DNA of 64,000 nt from CBDFLD01 sp965249005. Its GTDB lineage: Bacteria; Acidobacteriota; UBA6911. The stretch lies in NCBI GenBank assembly GCA_965249005.1, contig CBDFLD010000023.1, forward strand, positions 434,001 through 498,000. The letters run 5' to 3'. Positions 8,958 to 17,306 of the stretch are shown here, piece after piece (the stretch's first letter is position 1; every line of letters starts with the position of its first letter). The position numbers and the translations under genes are program-made. Below the pieces are notes generated by a model. It did no database searches. It was given only the letters and a program-made list of their open reading frames with translations, and was not told the origin of the DNA.

Positions 8958-10148
8958 ATGATACGTCGGCTTGACGACTGTCACTCCATCGAGGACTTGC
9001 GCCAAGCCGCACGTAGGCGTTTGCCGCGGATGGTGTTCGAGTTTGTCGAAGGTGGTAGCGACGACGAGCGGACGCTGCAGTGGAACCGTGAGGCCTTTGC
9101 GCGTTATCAACTAAATCCAAAGGTCCTCGTAGACGTATCGGATATCGACACGTCGACGACGGTTCTGGGCCGGACCCTAGAGCTGCCCATCATCCTCGCG
9201 CCGGTCGGAGCGGCGCGTCTTGCTCATCAGGAGGGTGAGCTCGCCATCGCACGTGCTGCAGAGAAGGCAGGCATCATCTACGCCTCGCCGTCGATGGGAA
9301 ACTTTTCCATCGAGGACGTCGCCGAGGTGACCGAGGGTCCGCTCTGGTTTCAGATCTACGTGTGGCGCGACCGGTCACTGCTGCGCGACTACATTGACCG
9401 CTGCCGAGCCCAAGGCTACGCTGCCCTGTGTCTCACCGTTGACGTTCCGGTGTTGGGCAACCGCGAGCGGGACCTGAGATACGGCATGACCATTCCCCCG
9501 AGATTCAAGCTACGTTCGATCCTCGATGCGGCCATGCACCCCCGCTGGTGGTGGCACCTTCTCTTCGGACAGCGGTTCACCATGGCCAACGTCGCCGGCC
9601 GAGCAGGAACGCGAGACGAAATCGGGGCGCTCAGCGCGTTCGTCAAGTCGCAGTTCGATCCTTCCGTAACATGGCGCGACGTGGAATGGATGCTCGGCGA
9701 GTGGAACGGACCCTTTGCCATCAAGGGTATCCTGCGGCCGGAGGATGCCGTCCGCGCGGCCGACCTGGGGGTGCAGGCGATCGTCGTGTCCAACCACGGT
9801 GGCCGTCAGCTAGACGGTACGCCGTCCGCGCTCGACGTGCTACCGGAGATCGTCGACGCGGTAGGCGATCGCACAGAAGTGATCCTCGATGGTGGTATCC
9901 GGCGCGGTTCGGACATCGTCAAAGCGCTGGCATTGGGGGCCCGGGCATGTATGATTGGACGCCCCTACCTCTACGGCCTCGCCGCTGGTGGCCAGCGCGG
10001 CGTCACGCGCGCCATGGAACTGTTGGAGAGTGAAACCCGACGGACGCTTGCACTCGTGGGCTGTCGGACCCTGGCCGAGCTGGATCACAACGTCCTGCGA
10101 CCTTTGCCCTCTGGCGATCACCGCGACCGAAAACCATCTGATAGATAG
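8958..10148 (+). CDS. FMN-dependent alpha-hydroxy acid oxidase/dehydrogenase (LldD/glycolate oxidase family)
   Basis: The product is 396 residues from the ATG at 8958 (GGAG 9 nt upstream); a longer frame back to 8901 adds only a Cys-rich tail of doubtful reality. It folds as the FMN TIM barrel, with LAPVGAARLAHQEGE, YASPSMGNFS, WFQIYVWRD and LTVDVPVLGNRERD. The active-site/FMN signature is SNHGGRQLDG with its catalytic His, then ILDGGIRRGSDIVKAL and IGRPYLYGLA. Family members oxidise L-lactate, glycolate or mandelate, passing electrons to quinone or oxygen. The loop between strands 4 and 5 suggests an L-lactate or mandelate dehydrogenase type, but this is not certain. It appears monocistronic. 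Confidence 0.85.
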   Translation: MIRRLDDCHSIEDLRQAARRRLPRMVFEFVEGGSDDERTLQWNREAFARYQLNPKVLVDVSDIDTSTTVLGRTLELPIILAPVGAARLAHQEGELAIARAAEKAGIIYASPSMGNFSIEDVAEVTEGPLWFQIYVWRDRSLLRDYIDRCRAQGYAALCLTVDVPVLGNRERDLRYGMTIPPRFKLRSILDAAMHPRWWWHLLFGQRFTMANVAGRAGTRDEIGALSAFVKSQFDPSVTWRDVEWMLGEWNGPFAIKGILRPEDAVRAADLGVQAIVVSNHGGRQLDGTPSALDVLPEIVDAVGDRTEVILDGGIRRGSDIVKALALGARACMIGRPYLYGLAAGGQRGVTRAMELLESETRRTLALVGCRTLAELDHNVLRPLPSGDHRDRKPSDR

Positions 10149-10217
10149 CCAGTCAACGGGAGTTGGGTTCCGAGAGGGGGGAAGCATCGATGAAATCGGC
10201 CGGAGAAGGCGCAGAGG

Positions 10218-12272
10218 TCACGCGAATGGACGCTCGAAGGCCTCGTGAAGCTTCGTAACGTAGCCACTGCGCACGTAGGCCGTTATGCGGTCTCCGGCGA
10301 GAAAGCGAGTGTCTCCGCGGGGAAAGACGATCTCGCCACCCGCCCTTCGGATCGAGATGAGTAAAGATTCCGACGGTAACCTCCGGCTCAGTTCCGCCAC
10401 TGACCGCCCCTTGGCAGCCGTCGTGGGCGTGATCCGAATCTCCACGAACTCAGTATCTGGGGCACGTCTCAAGTGCATGGGAAGACCGGTGGCGGAGCGG
10501 CTCTTTCGAGTGAGCGCCAGATTGTAAGCGCGAACCAAGTCATTGCGCCGGATGACGCCGAGCAATCGATGAGGGTCTGCCCGGCTCACCACCGGGAGAC
10601 GAGAGAGGTCATGGGGGCCCATACGGCCGAGCGCTACATCCAAGGCCTCGTCGGGATAGGCCGTAACGACGTCGCTGATCATCAAGTCTTTCACGAACAA
10701 TTGATCGCTCTCGGCATTGCGCAGATCGGTCAGCGACACGATACCGACGAGTCGCTCGCGTTCGTCGAGAACCGGAAAGGCGTGCCGGTTGGTCTGAAGG
10801 AAGAGCTCCGTCAACTCCTGGATCGGCGTCTCCGGCAGCACCGTCACGACGTCTCGGGTCATGACTTCGCTCACCCGAACCCCTTCGAGAACATCCATCA
10901 CCCGGCCATGGAGCAAGCGAATTCCTCTCCGGGAAAGCTTCAAGGTGTATATGGACTCTCCGCCCATGAGGTAGCGGCCCAAAAACGCAGCGGTTACAAC
11001 GGACAACATCAAGGGCAAGATGATCTTATAGTCCCCGGTCATCTCGAACATGATCACGACGGCTGTCATGGAGGCCTGGGTCGCTCCGGCAAACAGCGCG
11101 CCCATCCCGACAAGGGCGTAGGCTCCAACCGGGGCCGGCAATCCCGGGAAGACGCCATGGGCTACCAGTCCAAAGCAACCGCCTAACATCGATCCAATAA
11201 AAAGGCCCGGTGCGAAAACACCGCCGGATCCTCCGGAACCCACCGTCAGAGCTGTCGCCAGTATCTTGAGCGCCATCAGCAGGACCATGGACGCGACAAG
11301 CTGTTTTCCGAGCAGACCCGACTCGATGGTTTCGTAGCCGACTCCAAACACCTGCGGGATCTTTTCGTACTCGAGTATTGGGATATACCCATAACCCAGA
11401 GCGATCAATCCGAGCATCGAGCCGCCGATCGCCGGCTTGATCCATTCCGGAATGGACTTCCAAGATTCGAAAAAATCTTCCACCCGATAGATGGATCGGG
11501 TGTAGGCGGAGGCCACGACGGCACAAAGAACGCCAAGCACCAGGTAGAGCGGAAACTCCCATAGAGAGTTGACAGAATAATCCGGGACAACAAATGCCGG
11601 GACGTCCCCGAACGCGGCCCGGCCGACGACGCTGGCGGTCACCGAGGCCAGGACCACGGTCCCGAATGTCTGGACGTTGAAATCGCCCAGGATGACTTCC
11701 AGCGCGAATATCACCCCAGCAATCGGCGCATTGAAGGTTGCCGCGATGCCTCCCGCGGCTCCGCACGCCACGAGATTGCGGATTCGGGCATCAGAAAAAC
11801 GCAGGAATTGGCCGATGCTGGAACCGAGCGCAGACCCGATCTGGACGATAGGTCCTTCCCGTCCGACCGACCCGCCGGAGCCAATGGAGAGAGAGGACGC
11901 GAGAGACTTCACGAGGGCGACAATCGGCCGGATGCGACCGCCGCGCATGGCCACCGCGGCCATGACTTCAGGAACACCATGTCCCTTTGCTTCCCTGGCG
12001 AAAAAATAGATCAGAGGGCCCACGATCAGGCCGCCGAGTGTCGGAGCCAATACGATATAGCCCCGTCCCAGGCCAGCAGTGGCGGAAGGCAACCATTCGA
12101 ATGCCATGTACCCAACCAGGTCGATCAGCCACCGAAAAATGATAGCCCCACCCCCGGCGCCTAGACCGACCAACACCGCAACGAGGAGCAGCAAGGTCTC
12201 TTCGGCTCGGCGATTTTTCCCGATAAACAAGGCCAGTCGTCGTCGCGTCCGAGTTCCAAGTACCGCAACCAT
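10218..12272 (-). CDS. ClC-type chloride channel/transporter with CBS pair and TrkA-C domain
   Basis: This 684-residue protein begins with a ClC membrane domain of about 430 residues. It has the anion-pathway motifs GSGGSVGREGP (containing the gating Glu) and SGGVFAPGLFIG. Two CBS domains follow (VSEVMTRDVVTVLP, then VKDLMISDVVTAYP) and a C-terminal TrkA-C-like domain (about 600-684), so nucleotide binding probably regulates it. In E. coli ClC-ec1 the intracellular proton-relay Glu203 lies in IIEEM. Here the aligned segment is FALEVIL, with Val at that position, as in ClC channels rather than H+/Cl- antiporters. I infer uncoupled or channel-like chloride flow. It is transcribed divergently from the LytM gene. 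Confidence 0.85.
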   Translation of the reverse strand: MVAVLGTRTRRRLALFIGKNRRAEETLLLLVAVLVGLGAGGGAIIFRWLIDLVGYMAFEWLPSATAGLGRGYIVLAPTLGGLIVGPLIYFFAREAKGHGVPEVMAAVAMRGGRIRPIVALVKSLASSLSIGSGGSVGREGPIVQIGSALGSSIGQFLRFSDARIRNLVACGAAGGIAATFNAPIAGVIFALEVILGDFNVQTFGTVVLASVTASVVGRAAFGDVPAFVVPDYSVNSLWEFPLYLVLGVLCAVVASAYTRSIYRVEDFFESWKSIPEWIKPAIGGSMLGLIALGYGYIPILEYEKIPQVFGVGYETIESGLLGKQLVASMVLLMALKILATALTVGSGGSGGVFAPGLFIGSMLGGCFGLVAHGVFPGLPAPVGAYALVGMGALFAGATQASMTAVVIMFEMTGDYKIILPLMLSVVTAAFLGRYLMGGESIYTLKLSRRGIRLLHGRVMDVLEGVRVSEVMTRDVVTVLPETPIQELTELFLQTNRHAFPVLDERERLVGIVSLTDLRNAESDQLFVKDLMISDVVTAYPDEALDVALGRMGPHDLSRLPVVSRADPHRLLGVIRRNDLVRAYNLALTRKSRSATGLPMHLRRAPDTEFVEIRITPTTAAKGRSVAELSRRLPSESLLISIRRAGGEIVFPRGDTRFLAGDRITAYVRSGYVTKLHEAFERPFA

Positions 12273-12543
12273 GTCGTGACACCTCTCCCCGCCACCCTAT
12301 CGCAGCCCACGGATCTCGGGCGAAAACGGTTTCTGAATCTCTCACATCAGCCTCTCGGGAACAACCCGTCATCGATTATGGTCGCTTCCTGAAGTTCTCA
12401 TTGCGTCAGCCCGGTTCATGAGCTATGCTGCCTTTTAACTTCTCTTTAGTTCCGAGATCTTTGGTGGGTCCGGGGCGGATTAGCAAAGATCCTCATCCTG
12501 TCGGACAAGAATCCCGATATATGTATGGGGGAAGTGTTTGCAC

Positions 12544-13884
12544 ATGCGTTGGTTTAGGCAAATAACGATTGTTACCTTGGCTCTGCTTTCGGTCTCGACG
12601 CCCGCCTGCAATGACGAGGTCGTTCTGGAGCCATACTTGCCGAAGAACGCCCACGAAGCCTACGCCCATTCGATAGAGCGGGCGAGGCTGATGGAAACAG
12701 CCCTGGGCCGTGACTGGATTGCTGCTGCCGACGTGGCAATCACCCGAGCGACCCGTGTCCTCCCACCATTTCAGGAAGTACTGTACATCGACCCATCGCG
12801 CGTGTTTTCCGCCGGTTACCGATTCAAGGCCCTTCGAGGGTACCAGATAGAGGCCCAGGTCGAACTTGTTTCACACGAGAGCATGCAGTTGTTCGTTGAT
12901 TTGTTTCGAGCTACGGAAGATTCAGTACGAAGTCCGGTCCACATCGCAAGTGCCGGAGAGCACGATAAGCGCCTGGTATTCGAACCGCGCCTGGATGGAG
13001 ACTACGTACTCAGGGTACAGTCAGAGCTGTTGCGAGGCGGACAATGTAAAGTGACAATCCGCAGCGTTTCTACGTTGGATTTCCCGGTCTCGGGGCATTC
13101 GATTCGTTCGATTGGAAGTGTCTTCGGGGCTCCCCGGGATGCGGGACGGCGGCGCCACCACGGTGTAGACATCTTTGCCAGGCGACACACACCGGTCATC
13201 GCTCCGACCAATGCCCTTGTGAGACAAGTGACCGTTTCTGGAATCGGGGGAAGGGTGATCTGGCTTCAGGACTCGAAGCGGTCATTGGATCTCTACTTCG
13301 CCCATTTGCAAACGCAGCGAGTCGAAGAGGGGACCTGGGTCCAAAAGGGAGAAGTGATCGGCACCGTAGGAAATTCAGGAAACGCGCGCACCACCTATCC
13401 GCATCTGCATTTTGGAATCTACGACCGAGACACGAACCCCATCGACCCTTATCACTTTATCGTCCCGCCAAACCAAAGGCTGCGGGAAGCTCGCATCGAC
13501 CCCGATTCACTCGGTTCCTGGGCCCGGACGATTGCCACGGATATCTCTCTGCGTCCGATGCCCGACTTTCGATCCGCCCCTATCGGCACGGTCGAGATCC
13601 ACACACCCATGCGCATCATGGGGGGAACCCACCGGCACTACAAGGTGGCGCTACCGGACGGGGAAACCGGCTACATCACGGCGGGGGGACTCGAGCGCGC
13701 GGATCGACCCATTGGCTCCAACCCGATCGCGGTAGATCGGGATGTCCTGGACTATCCGGGATATCGGGCGGCGGCGATCGAGCGAGTTTCGGCTGGAAAC
13801 CGGATTCCGATCCTTGGAAACTATCGGGACTTCCATCTCGTGCGGACCGCAAGCGGTAGGACCGGCTGGTTACCGGCCCACTGA
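12544..13884 (+). CDS. Exported M23 (LytM) family peptidase with SH3-like tail
   Basis: From the ATG at 12544 the protein is 446 residues. A leader ending STPAC could be a weak lipobox or an ordinary signal peptide. The middle region (about 90-185) is beta-rich. The LytM/M23 zinc domain follows, with HHGVDIFARRHTPV (metal-binding His and Asp) and PHLHFGIYD (the HxH pair). After it are two SH3-like stretches (about 330-375 and 385-446; ISLRPMPDFRSAPIG, IPILGNYRDFHLV). M23 enzymes cut peptidoglycan cross-bridges; with the zinc ligands intact, activity is plausible. The 3' end overlaps the convergent hydrolase gene by 15 bp. Confidence 0.8.
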   Translation: MRWFRQITIVTLALLSVSTPACNDEVVLEPYLPKNAHEAYAHSIERARLMETALGRDWIAAADVAITRATRVLPPFQEVLYIDPSRVFSAGYRFKALRGYQIEAQVELVSHESMQLFVDLFRATEDSVRSPVHIASAGEHDKRLVFEPRLDGDYVLRVQSELLRGGQCKVTIRSVSTLDFPVSGHSIRSIGSVFGAPRDAGRRRHHGVDIFARRHTPVIAPTNALVRQVTVSGIGGRVIWLQDSKRSLDLYFAHLQTQRVEEGTWVQKGEVIGTVGNSGNARTTYPHLHFGIYDRDTNPIDPYHFIVPPNQRLREARIDPDSLGSWARTIATDISLRPMPDFRSAPIGTVEIHTPMRIMGGTHRHYKVALPDGETGYITAGGLERADRPIGSNPIAVDRDVLDYPGYRAAAIERVSAGNRIPILGNYRDFHLVRTASGRTGWLPAH

Positions 13885-14559
13885 TTCCATCCACCCGTTC
13901 ACGGTCTCTAGAATCTCTCGCTCCACTTCGGGCTTTTCCCGCTTCAAACTCTTGGGAGTATTGAACGAATGATCCCCGCCTTCAACAACGTGCAACGTGG
14001 CGCGGGGGCCGAGGTCATTCACGATGGGGCGCAGGAGATTCAGGCGACAGAGCGCGTCACGGGTTCCGGAGACAAAGAGCATCGGAACGAGGATCTGGCC
14101 GAGGTGTTCCTTTCTCAGTTGATCCGGTTTCCCGGGAGGATGCAGCGGATATCCAAGAAGGAAAAGCCCCTCGCAGCGGTAACCCTCCGCGGCAAGATAG
14201 GACGCCATTCGTCCCCCCATGGACTTTCCGCCCAAGAACAGCTTGCCGGGCCGTAACTCCGACCAAACCCAGTCCGCCACGCTTCTCCACGCCGCCTCCA
14301 GCACCACACGCCGATCGGGAGCGCGGCGCTTCGATTCCGTGTACAGGAAATTGAAACGGATGGCCGCTACAGATCGATCTGCCAGGCGACTCTGAAGGTT
14401 GCAGAGCAGTGGAGATTGCATGTTCCCGCCCGCGCCATGAGCGATAACCGCCGCGGCTTTGTACCGTTTCGGCTTCATCACCGACACCGAGACGCGGCCC
14501 AGGATACTCCCGTCTCTTTCCACCTCGACCTTGAACAGTTCTCCGCTCGACGCTGTCAT
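13870..14559 (-). CDS. Alpha/beta hydrolase, KANL3/Tex30-like family
   Basis: The start at 14559 is set by GGAGAA 8 nt upstream; the frame extends further but without similarity. The 229-residue product has the HGAGGNMQSP oxyanion loop, the nucleophile elbow GGKSMGGRMAS (Ser in GKSMGG), an acid in SGTRDAL and the catalytic His in GGDHSF. This is the compact alpha/beta hydrolase fold found in bacterial COG3571-type and eukaryotic Tex30-type proteins, whose substrates are unknown. It lies 30 bp downstream of the SDR gene on the same strand and is probably co-transcribed with it. Confidence 0.8.
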   Translation of the reverse strand: MTASSGELFKVEVERDGSILGRVSVSVMKPKRYKAAAVIAHGAGGNMQSPLLCNLQSRLADRSVAAIRFNFLYTESKRRAPDRRVVLEAAWRSVADWVWSELRPGKLFLGGKSMGGRMASYLAAEGYRCEGLFLLGYPLHPPGKPDQLRKEHLGQILVPMLFVSGTRDALCRLNLLRPIVNDLGPRATLHVVEGGDHSFNTPKSLKREKPEVEREILETVNGWMESVGR

Positions 14560-14588
14560 CTGACATTTCTCCGATCCATGGTGGCCTA

Positions 14589-15392
14589 CTAAGTCAGGCA
14601 GAGTCCTCCATCGACAGGCAGGACCGTACCATTGACGTATGCAGCGGCGCGTGATGATAGATAGATCGCTACCCCCGCCATGTCGGCTGCAGTTCCAATC
14701 CTCCGCATCGGGCAAACCGCCTCGAAATGCTCTTGATAGTTCTCGAGCAGCCACTTCGTCATTTTGCTCACAAATGGGCCCGGTGCGATGGCATTGACGG
14801 TAATGTGGCGCCCCCCGAGCCGCAGCGCCAGGACCTTTGTCATATGATGAACCGCCGCCTTGCTGGGCCCGTAGGCGTAGTTGTCCACCTGAGGAACCTT
14901 GATTCCGTCAATCGAGCCAATATTGATGACTCTGGCAGGATCCTCCGGCCGGGCTGCGTTTTCGAGAACAGGCAATAGGTTTCGGGTGAGCATGAACATC
15001 GATTTGACGTTCAGGTTCATGACCTTATCGAAGCCGTCCTCCGGATACTCCTCAATCGGCGCTCCCCATGCCGCAGCGGCGTTGTTCACCAGAATATTCA
15101 AGGCCGACTCCCGGCCCGATATCTCATCGCTCAGCCGGCGGCATCCATCGGAGCTCGACAGATCGGTCGGGATGGATATGCAGCTTCCCACCGCCGAGAG
15201 ATTCTCGGCAACCCGGTCGCAGACTTCCTTGTTTCGAGAGCAAATATAGACCTTGGCCCCAGCCTCTACGAAACCCCGCGCGATCATCAGGCCGATCCCG
15301 CGCGACCCCCCCGTCACCAGAGCCACCTTCCCGTCGATCGAAAAAAGATCTGCAACTCCAATGGCACCGGATGAATCTCCACTTTGCGACAT
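14589..15392 (-). CDS. Short-chain dehydrogenase/reductase (SDR)
   Basis: This is a 267-residue classical SDR with GGAGG 4 nt before the ATG. The nucleotide-binding motif TGGSRGIG is at about residues 27-34, NNAAAAWGAP at about 107, catalytic Ser in NIGSIDG, and Tyr/Lys in YAYGPSK. The C-terminal PVDGGLCLT completes the fold. Organisation and length resemble RhlG-type 3-oxoacyl reductases and gluconate 5-dehydrogenases, but the substrate cannot be fixed from sequence. It is the promoter-proximal gene of a pair with the downstream alpha/beta hydrolase. A tandem 14-bp repeat lies about 50 bp upstream, in the divergent intergenic region shared with the sodium symporter. Confidence 0.85.
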   Translation of the reverse strand: MSQSGDSSGAIGVADLFSIDGKVALVTGGSRGIGLMIARGFVEAGAKVYICSRNKEVCDRVAENLSAVGSCISIPTDLSSSDGCRRLSDEISGRESALNILVNNAAAAWGAPIEEYPEDGFDKVMNLNVKSMFMLTRNLLPVLENAARPEDPARVINIGSIDGIKVPQVDNYAYGPSKAAVHHMTKVLALRLGGRHITVNAIAPGPFVSKMTKWLLENYQEHFEAVCPMRRIGTAADMAGVAIYLSSRAAAYVNGTVLPVDGGLCLT

Positions 15393-15440
15393 AGTACCTC
15401 CAATCTCATTTCAAGAACCTGGGTACTTCTATCATATAGC

Positions 15441-15468
15441 TTTCCGCTATGCGCTTTCCGCTATGCGC
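15441..15468. repeat. Two tandem 14-bp copies of TTTCCGCTATGCGC
   Basis: Perfect tandem duplication in the SDR/symporter intergenic region. Related words occur at about 15603-15628, 24886-24905, 30505-30535 and 53532-53545, always between or at the edge of genes, as part of a dispersed AGCGGAAAGC-type repeat family. Confidence 0.6.
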
Positions 15469-15634
15469 AAAAAAAATCAAGTCCGAAAAAAGTATGTTCC
15501 CCTGGACGCGCGCGTGGGACCCAGGAAAACGAGACTAATCTCGAAAACCCTTTATACTGGTGGAGTTCCTGTCCGTAACTGAAAGCGGGATTGCGGATAG
15601 CGCTAGACGGAGAGCGCTAAGCGGTAAGCGAAAA

Positions 15635-17107
15635 ATGTGGATACAAGATCACTGGTTTCTGCTGCTCCTGTTCACGCTGTACACTCTTGTGCTCGCCTAT
15701 CACGCATGGATGGGACGCCGCCGGACCGCGAGCCTCGAAGATTTCTACGTCGGGGGTCGGAACCTGGGTGGTATCTCGGTAGGACTCTCCTTTTTCGCTA
15801 CCTTCTCGAGCACCAACAGTTTTGTCGGTTTCGCCGGCCAAGGCTACTTCTATGGTGTCCCCTGGCTGCTGCTGACTCCCTTCATCGTCGGGTGCTGTTT
15901 GATCACCTGGGTCTGGATCGCACCCCGGCTCCGCAGCTTCACGGAATCCCTTTCGTCGCTGACCCTTCCGGACTTTCTGGGATTTCGATTTGCAAGCACG
16001 GGGGTTCGGTTTCAAGCGGCACTAATCGTCATCGTGGCCAGCTTTTTCTACATGACGGCAATCTTCAAAGGGATCGGCAATCTTCTCGAGGCTTTTCTGG
16101 AGATTCCCTATTGGCTGGCGATCGTGATTGTCTTTCTGATCGTCATGACCTACACGGCGGTCGGAGGATTCATTTCCGTCGTCAAGACAGATGTCGTACA
16201 GGGAGTCCTGTTGGTCTTTGCGGCCTTGTTCCTTTTTGAAGGTACAGTCCGGGCCTCCGGCGGTATGCGTTCCTTCTTCGAGGTGCGCCAGCTCCCCGAG
16301 GGAGCACAGCTTTTTTCCTGGGACGCAGCCATGCCTTTTCCGCTCCTTGTCGGCATCCTGTTCGCCGGAGCAATGAAGATGCTGGTGGAACCGAGGCAGC
16401 TGTCACGGTTCTATGCTCTGGCGAGCCCGGCTGCCGTGCGTCAGGGGATGTGGGTCGCGACCCTCGCCTTCGTGCTCGTTTACTCTCTGATCGTCCCCAT
16501 TGGCATTTACGCGCGCCGCATACTTCCGGGCGGTATCGTCGAGAGCGACCGCGTCGTCCCCATGCTGCTGACCGATCCCACGATTTTTCATCCCTTGTTG
16601 AGCTCGTTCATGCTGCTGGCCATGATCGCGGCCGCCATGTCCTCGCTCGATAGCGTGCTGCTGGTGATGGCCGCAACCTGCCAACGTGATCTTGTCGGTG
16701 TCCTGATCCCACCCCGCAGTGAATCGTCCGCCGTGCGAAACACAAAAGTCTACGTGGCTTTTTTTGCTCTCGTTACCACCGTGCTCGCGCTGAATCCTCC
16801 CGGAGGAATCGTCAAGCTCACTGTGTTTTCCGGCAGCCTCTATGCGGCCTGCTTCTTTCCAGCCCTCGTCTTCGGGCTCTACTGGCGCAGAGGCAACGCA
16901 GCGGCTGTCATGGCCTCGTTTGCCGTGGGAATCAGTTGTCTCTTGGTCTGGGAACGGATCGGATTATGGCCCGTGATCCACGAGGTCTTTCCATCGATGC
17001 TTCTCTCGTGCCTCGCCTTTGTATTGGTGGCACTTTTCACCCGGTCCTGCGCATCCCCCGAGGTAAGCAGGCTCTTCTCGAACCCGCCAGACGACAGGTC
17101 TAGCTGA
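15635..17107 (+). CDS. Sodium:solute symporter (SSS) family transporter
   Basis: The 490-residue protein from the ATG at 15635 is hydrophobic throughout, with about 13 membrane spans. It carries the SSS hallmarks: ASLEDFYVGGRNLGG near the N-terminus, SFFATFSSTNSFVGFAGQ in the first long helix pair, TYTAVGGFISVVKTDVVQG, and AAAMSSLDSVLLV, where sodium-coordinating hydroxyls usually lie. Such proteins use the sodium gradient to import solutes such as proline, pantothenate, sugars or organic acids; the substrate is not identifiable. An intergenic repeat unit ends right at the start, leaving only a weak ribosome site. A MITE-like element follows the stop. Confidence 0.85.
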   Translation: MWIQDHWFLLLLFTLYTLVLAYHAWMGRRRTASLEDFYVGGRNLGGISVGLSFFATFSSTNSFVGFAGQGYFYGVPWLLLTPFIVGCCLITWVWIAPRLRSFTESLSSLTLPDFLGFRFASTGVRFQAALIVIVASFFYMTAIFKGIGNLLEAFLEIPYWLAIVIVFLIVMTYTAVGGFISVVKTDVVQGVLLVFAALFLFEGTVRASGGMRSFFEVRQLPEGAQLFSWDAAMPFPLLVGILFAGAMKMLVEPRQLSRFYALASPAAVRQGMWVATLAFVLVYSLIVPIGIYARRILPGGIVESDRVVPMLLTDPTIFHPLLSSFMLLAMIAAAMSSLDSVLLVMAATCQRDLVGVLIPPRSESSAVRNTKVYVAFFALVTTVLALNPPGGIVKLTVFSGSLYAACFFPALVFGLYWRRGNAAAVMASFAVGISCLLVWERIGLWPVIHEVFPSMLLSCLAFVLVALFTRSCASPEVSRLFSNPPDDRSS

Positions 17108-17111
17108 ATTT

Positions 17112-17306
17112 CGCCTAAGGGTTCGTTCAAGAATACCTTCACAGAATTGGCGCTCAGATTTGCGCCAGATTTGGCCGGGCCGATTGAGCAAATCCGCAGG
17201 CGTAGCAGGGCCTACGTTGAGGATTTCGCGATTGAGGCGCGGCCAAAGATGGTGTGAAGATGAGATGCCAAAATGTGAAGTTATTCTTGAGCGAGCCCTA
17301 AGGGCG
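17112..17306. repeat. 195-bp MITE-like inverted-repeat element
   Basis: The ends are imperfect inverted repeats of about 32 bp. The right end reads TGTGAAGTTATTCTTGAGCG then AGCCCTAAGGGCG, and the complement of the left end reads TGTGAAGGTATTCTTGAACG then AACCCTTAGGCG. The interior contains further short palindromes (GGCGC...GCGCC) and no gene. The last bases form the stop codon of the DUF885 gene. A half-copy of the right terminus is at 29383-29408. Confidence 0.6.
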
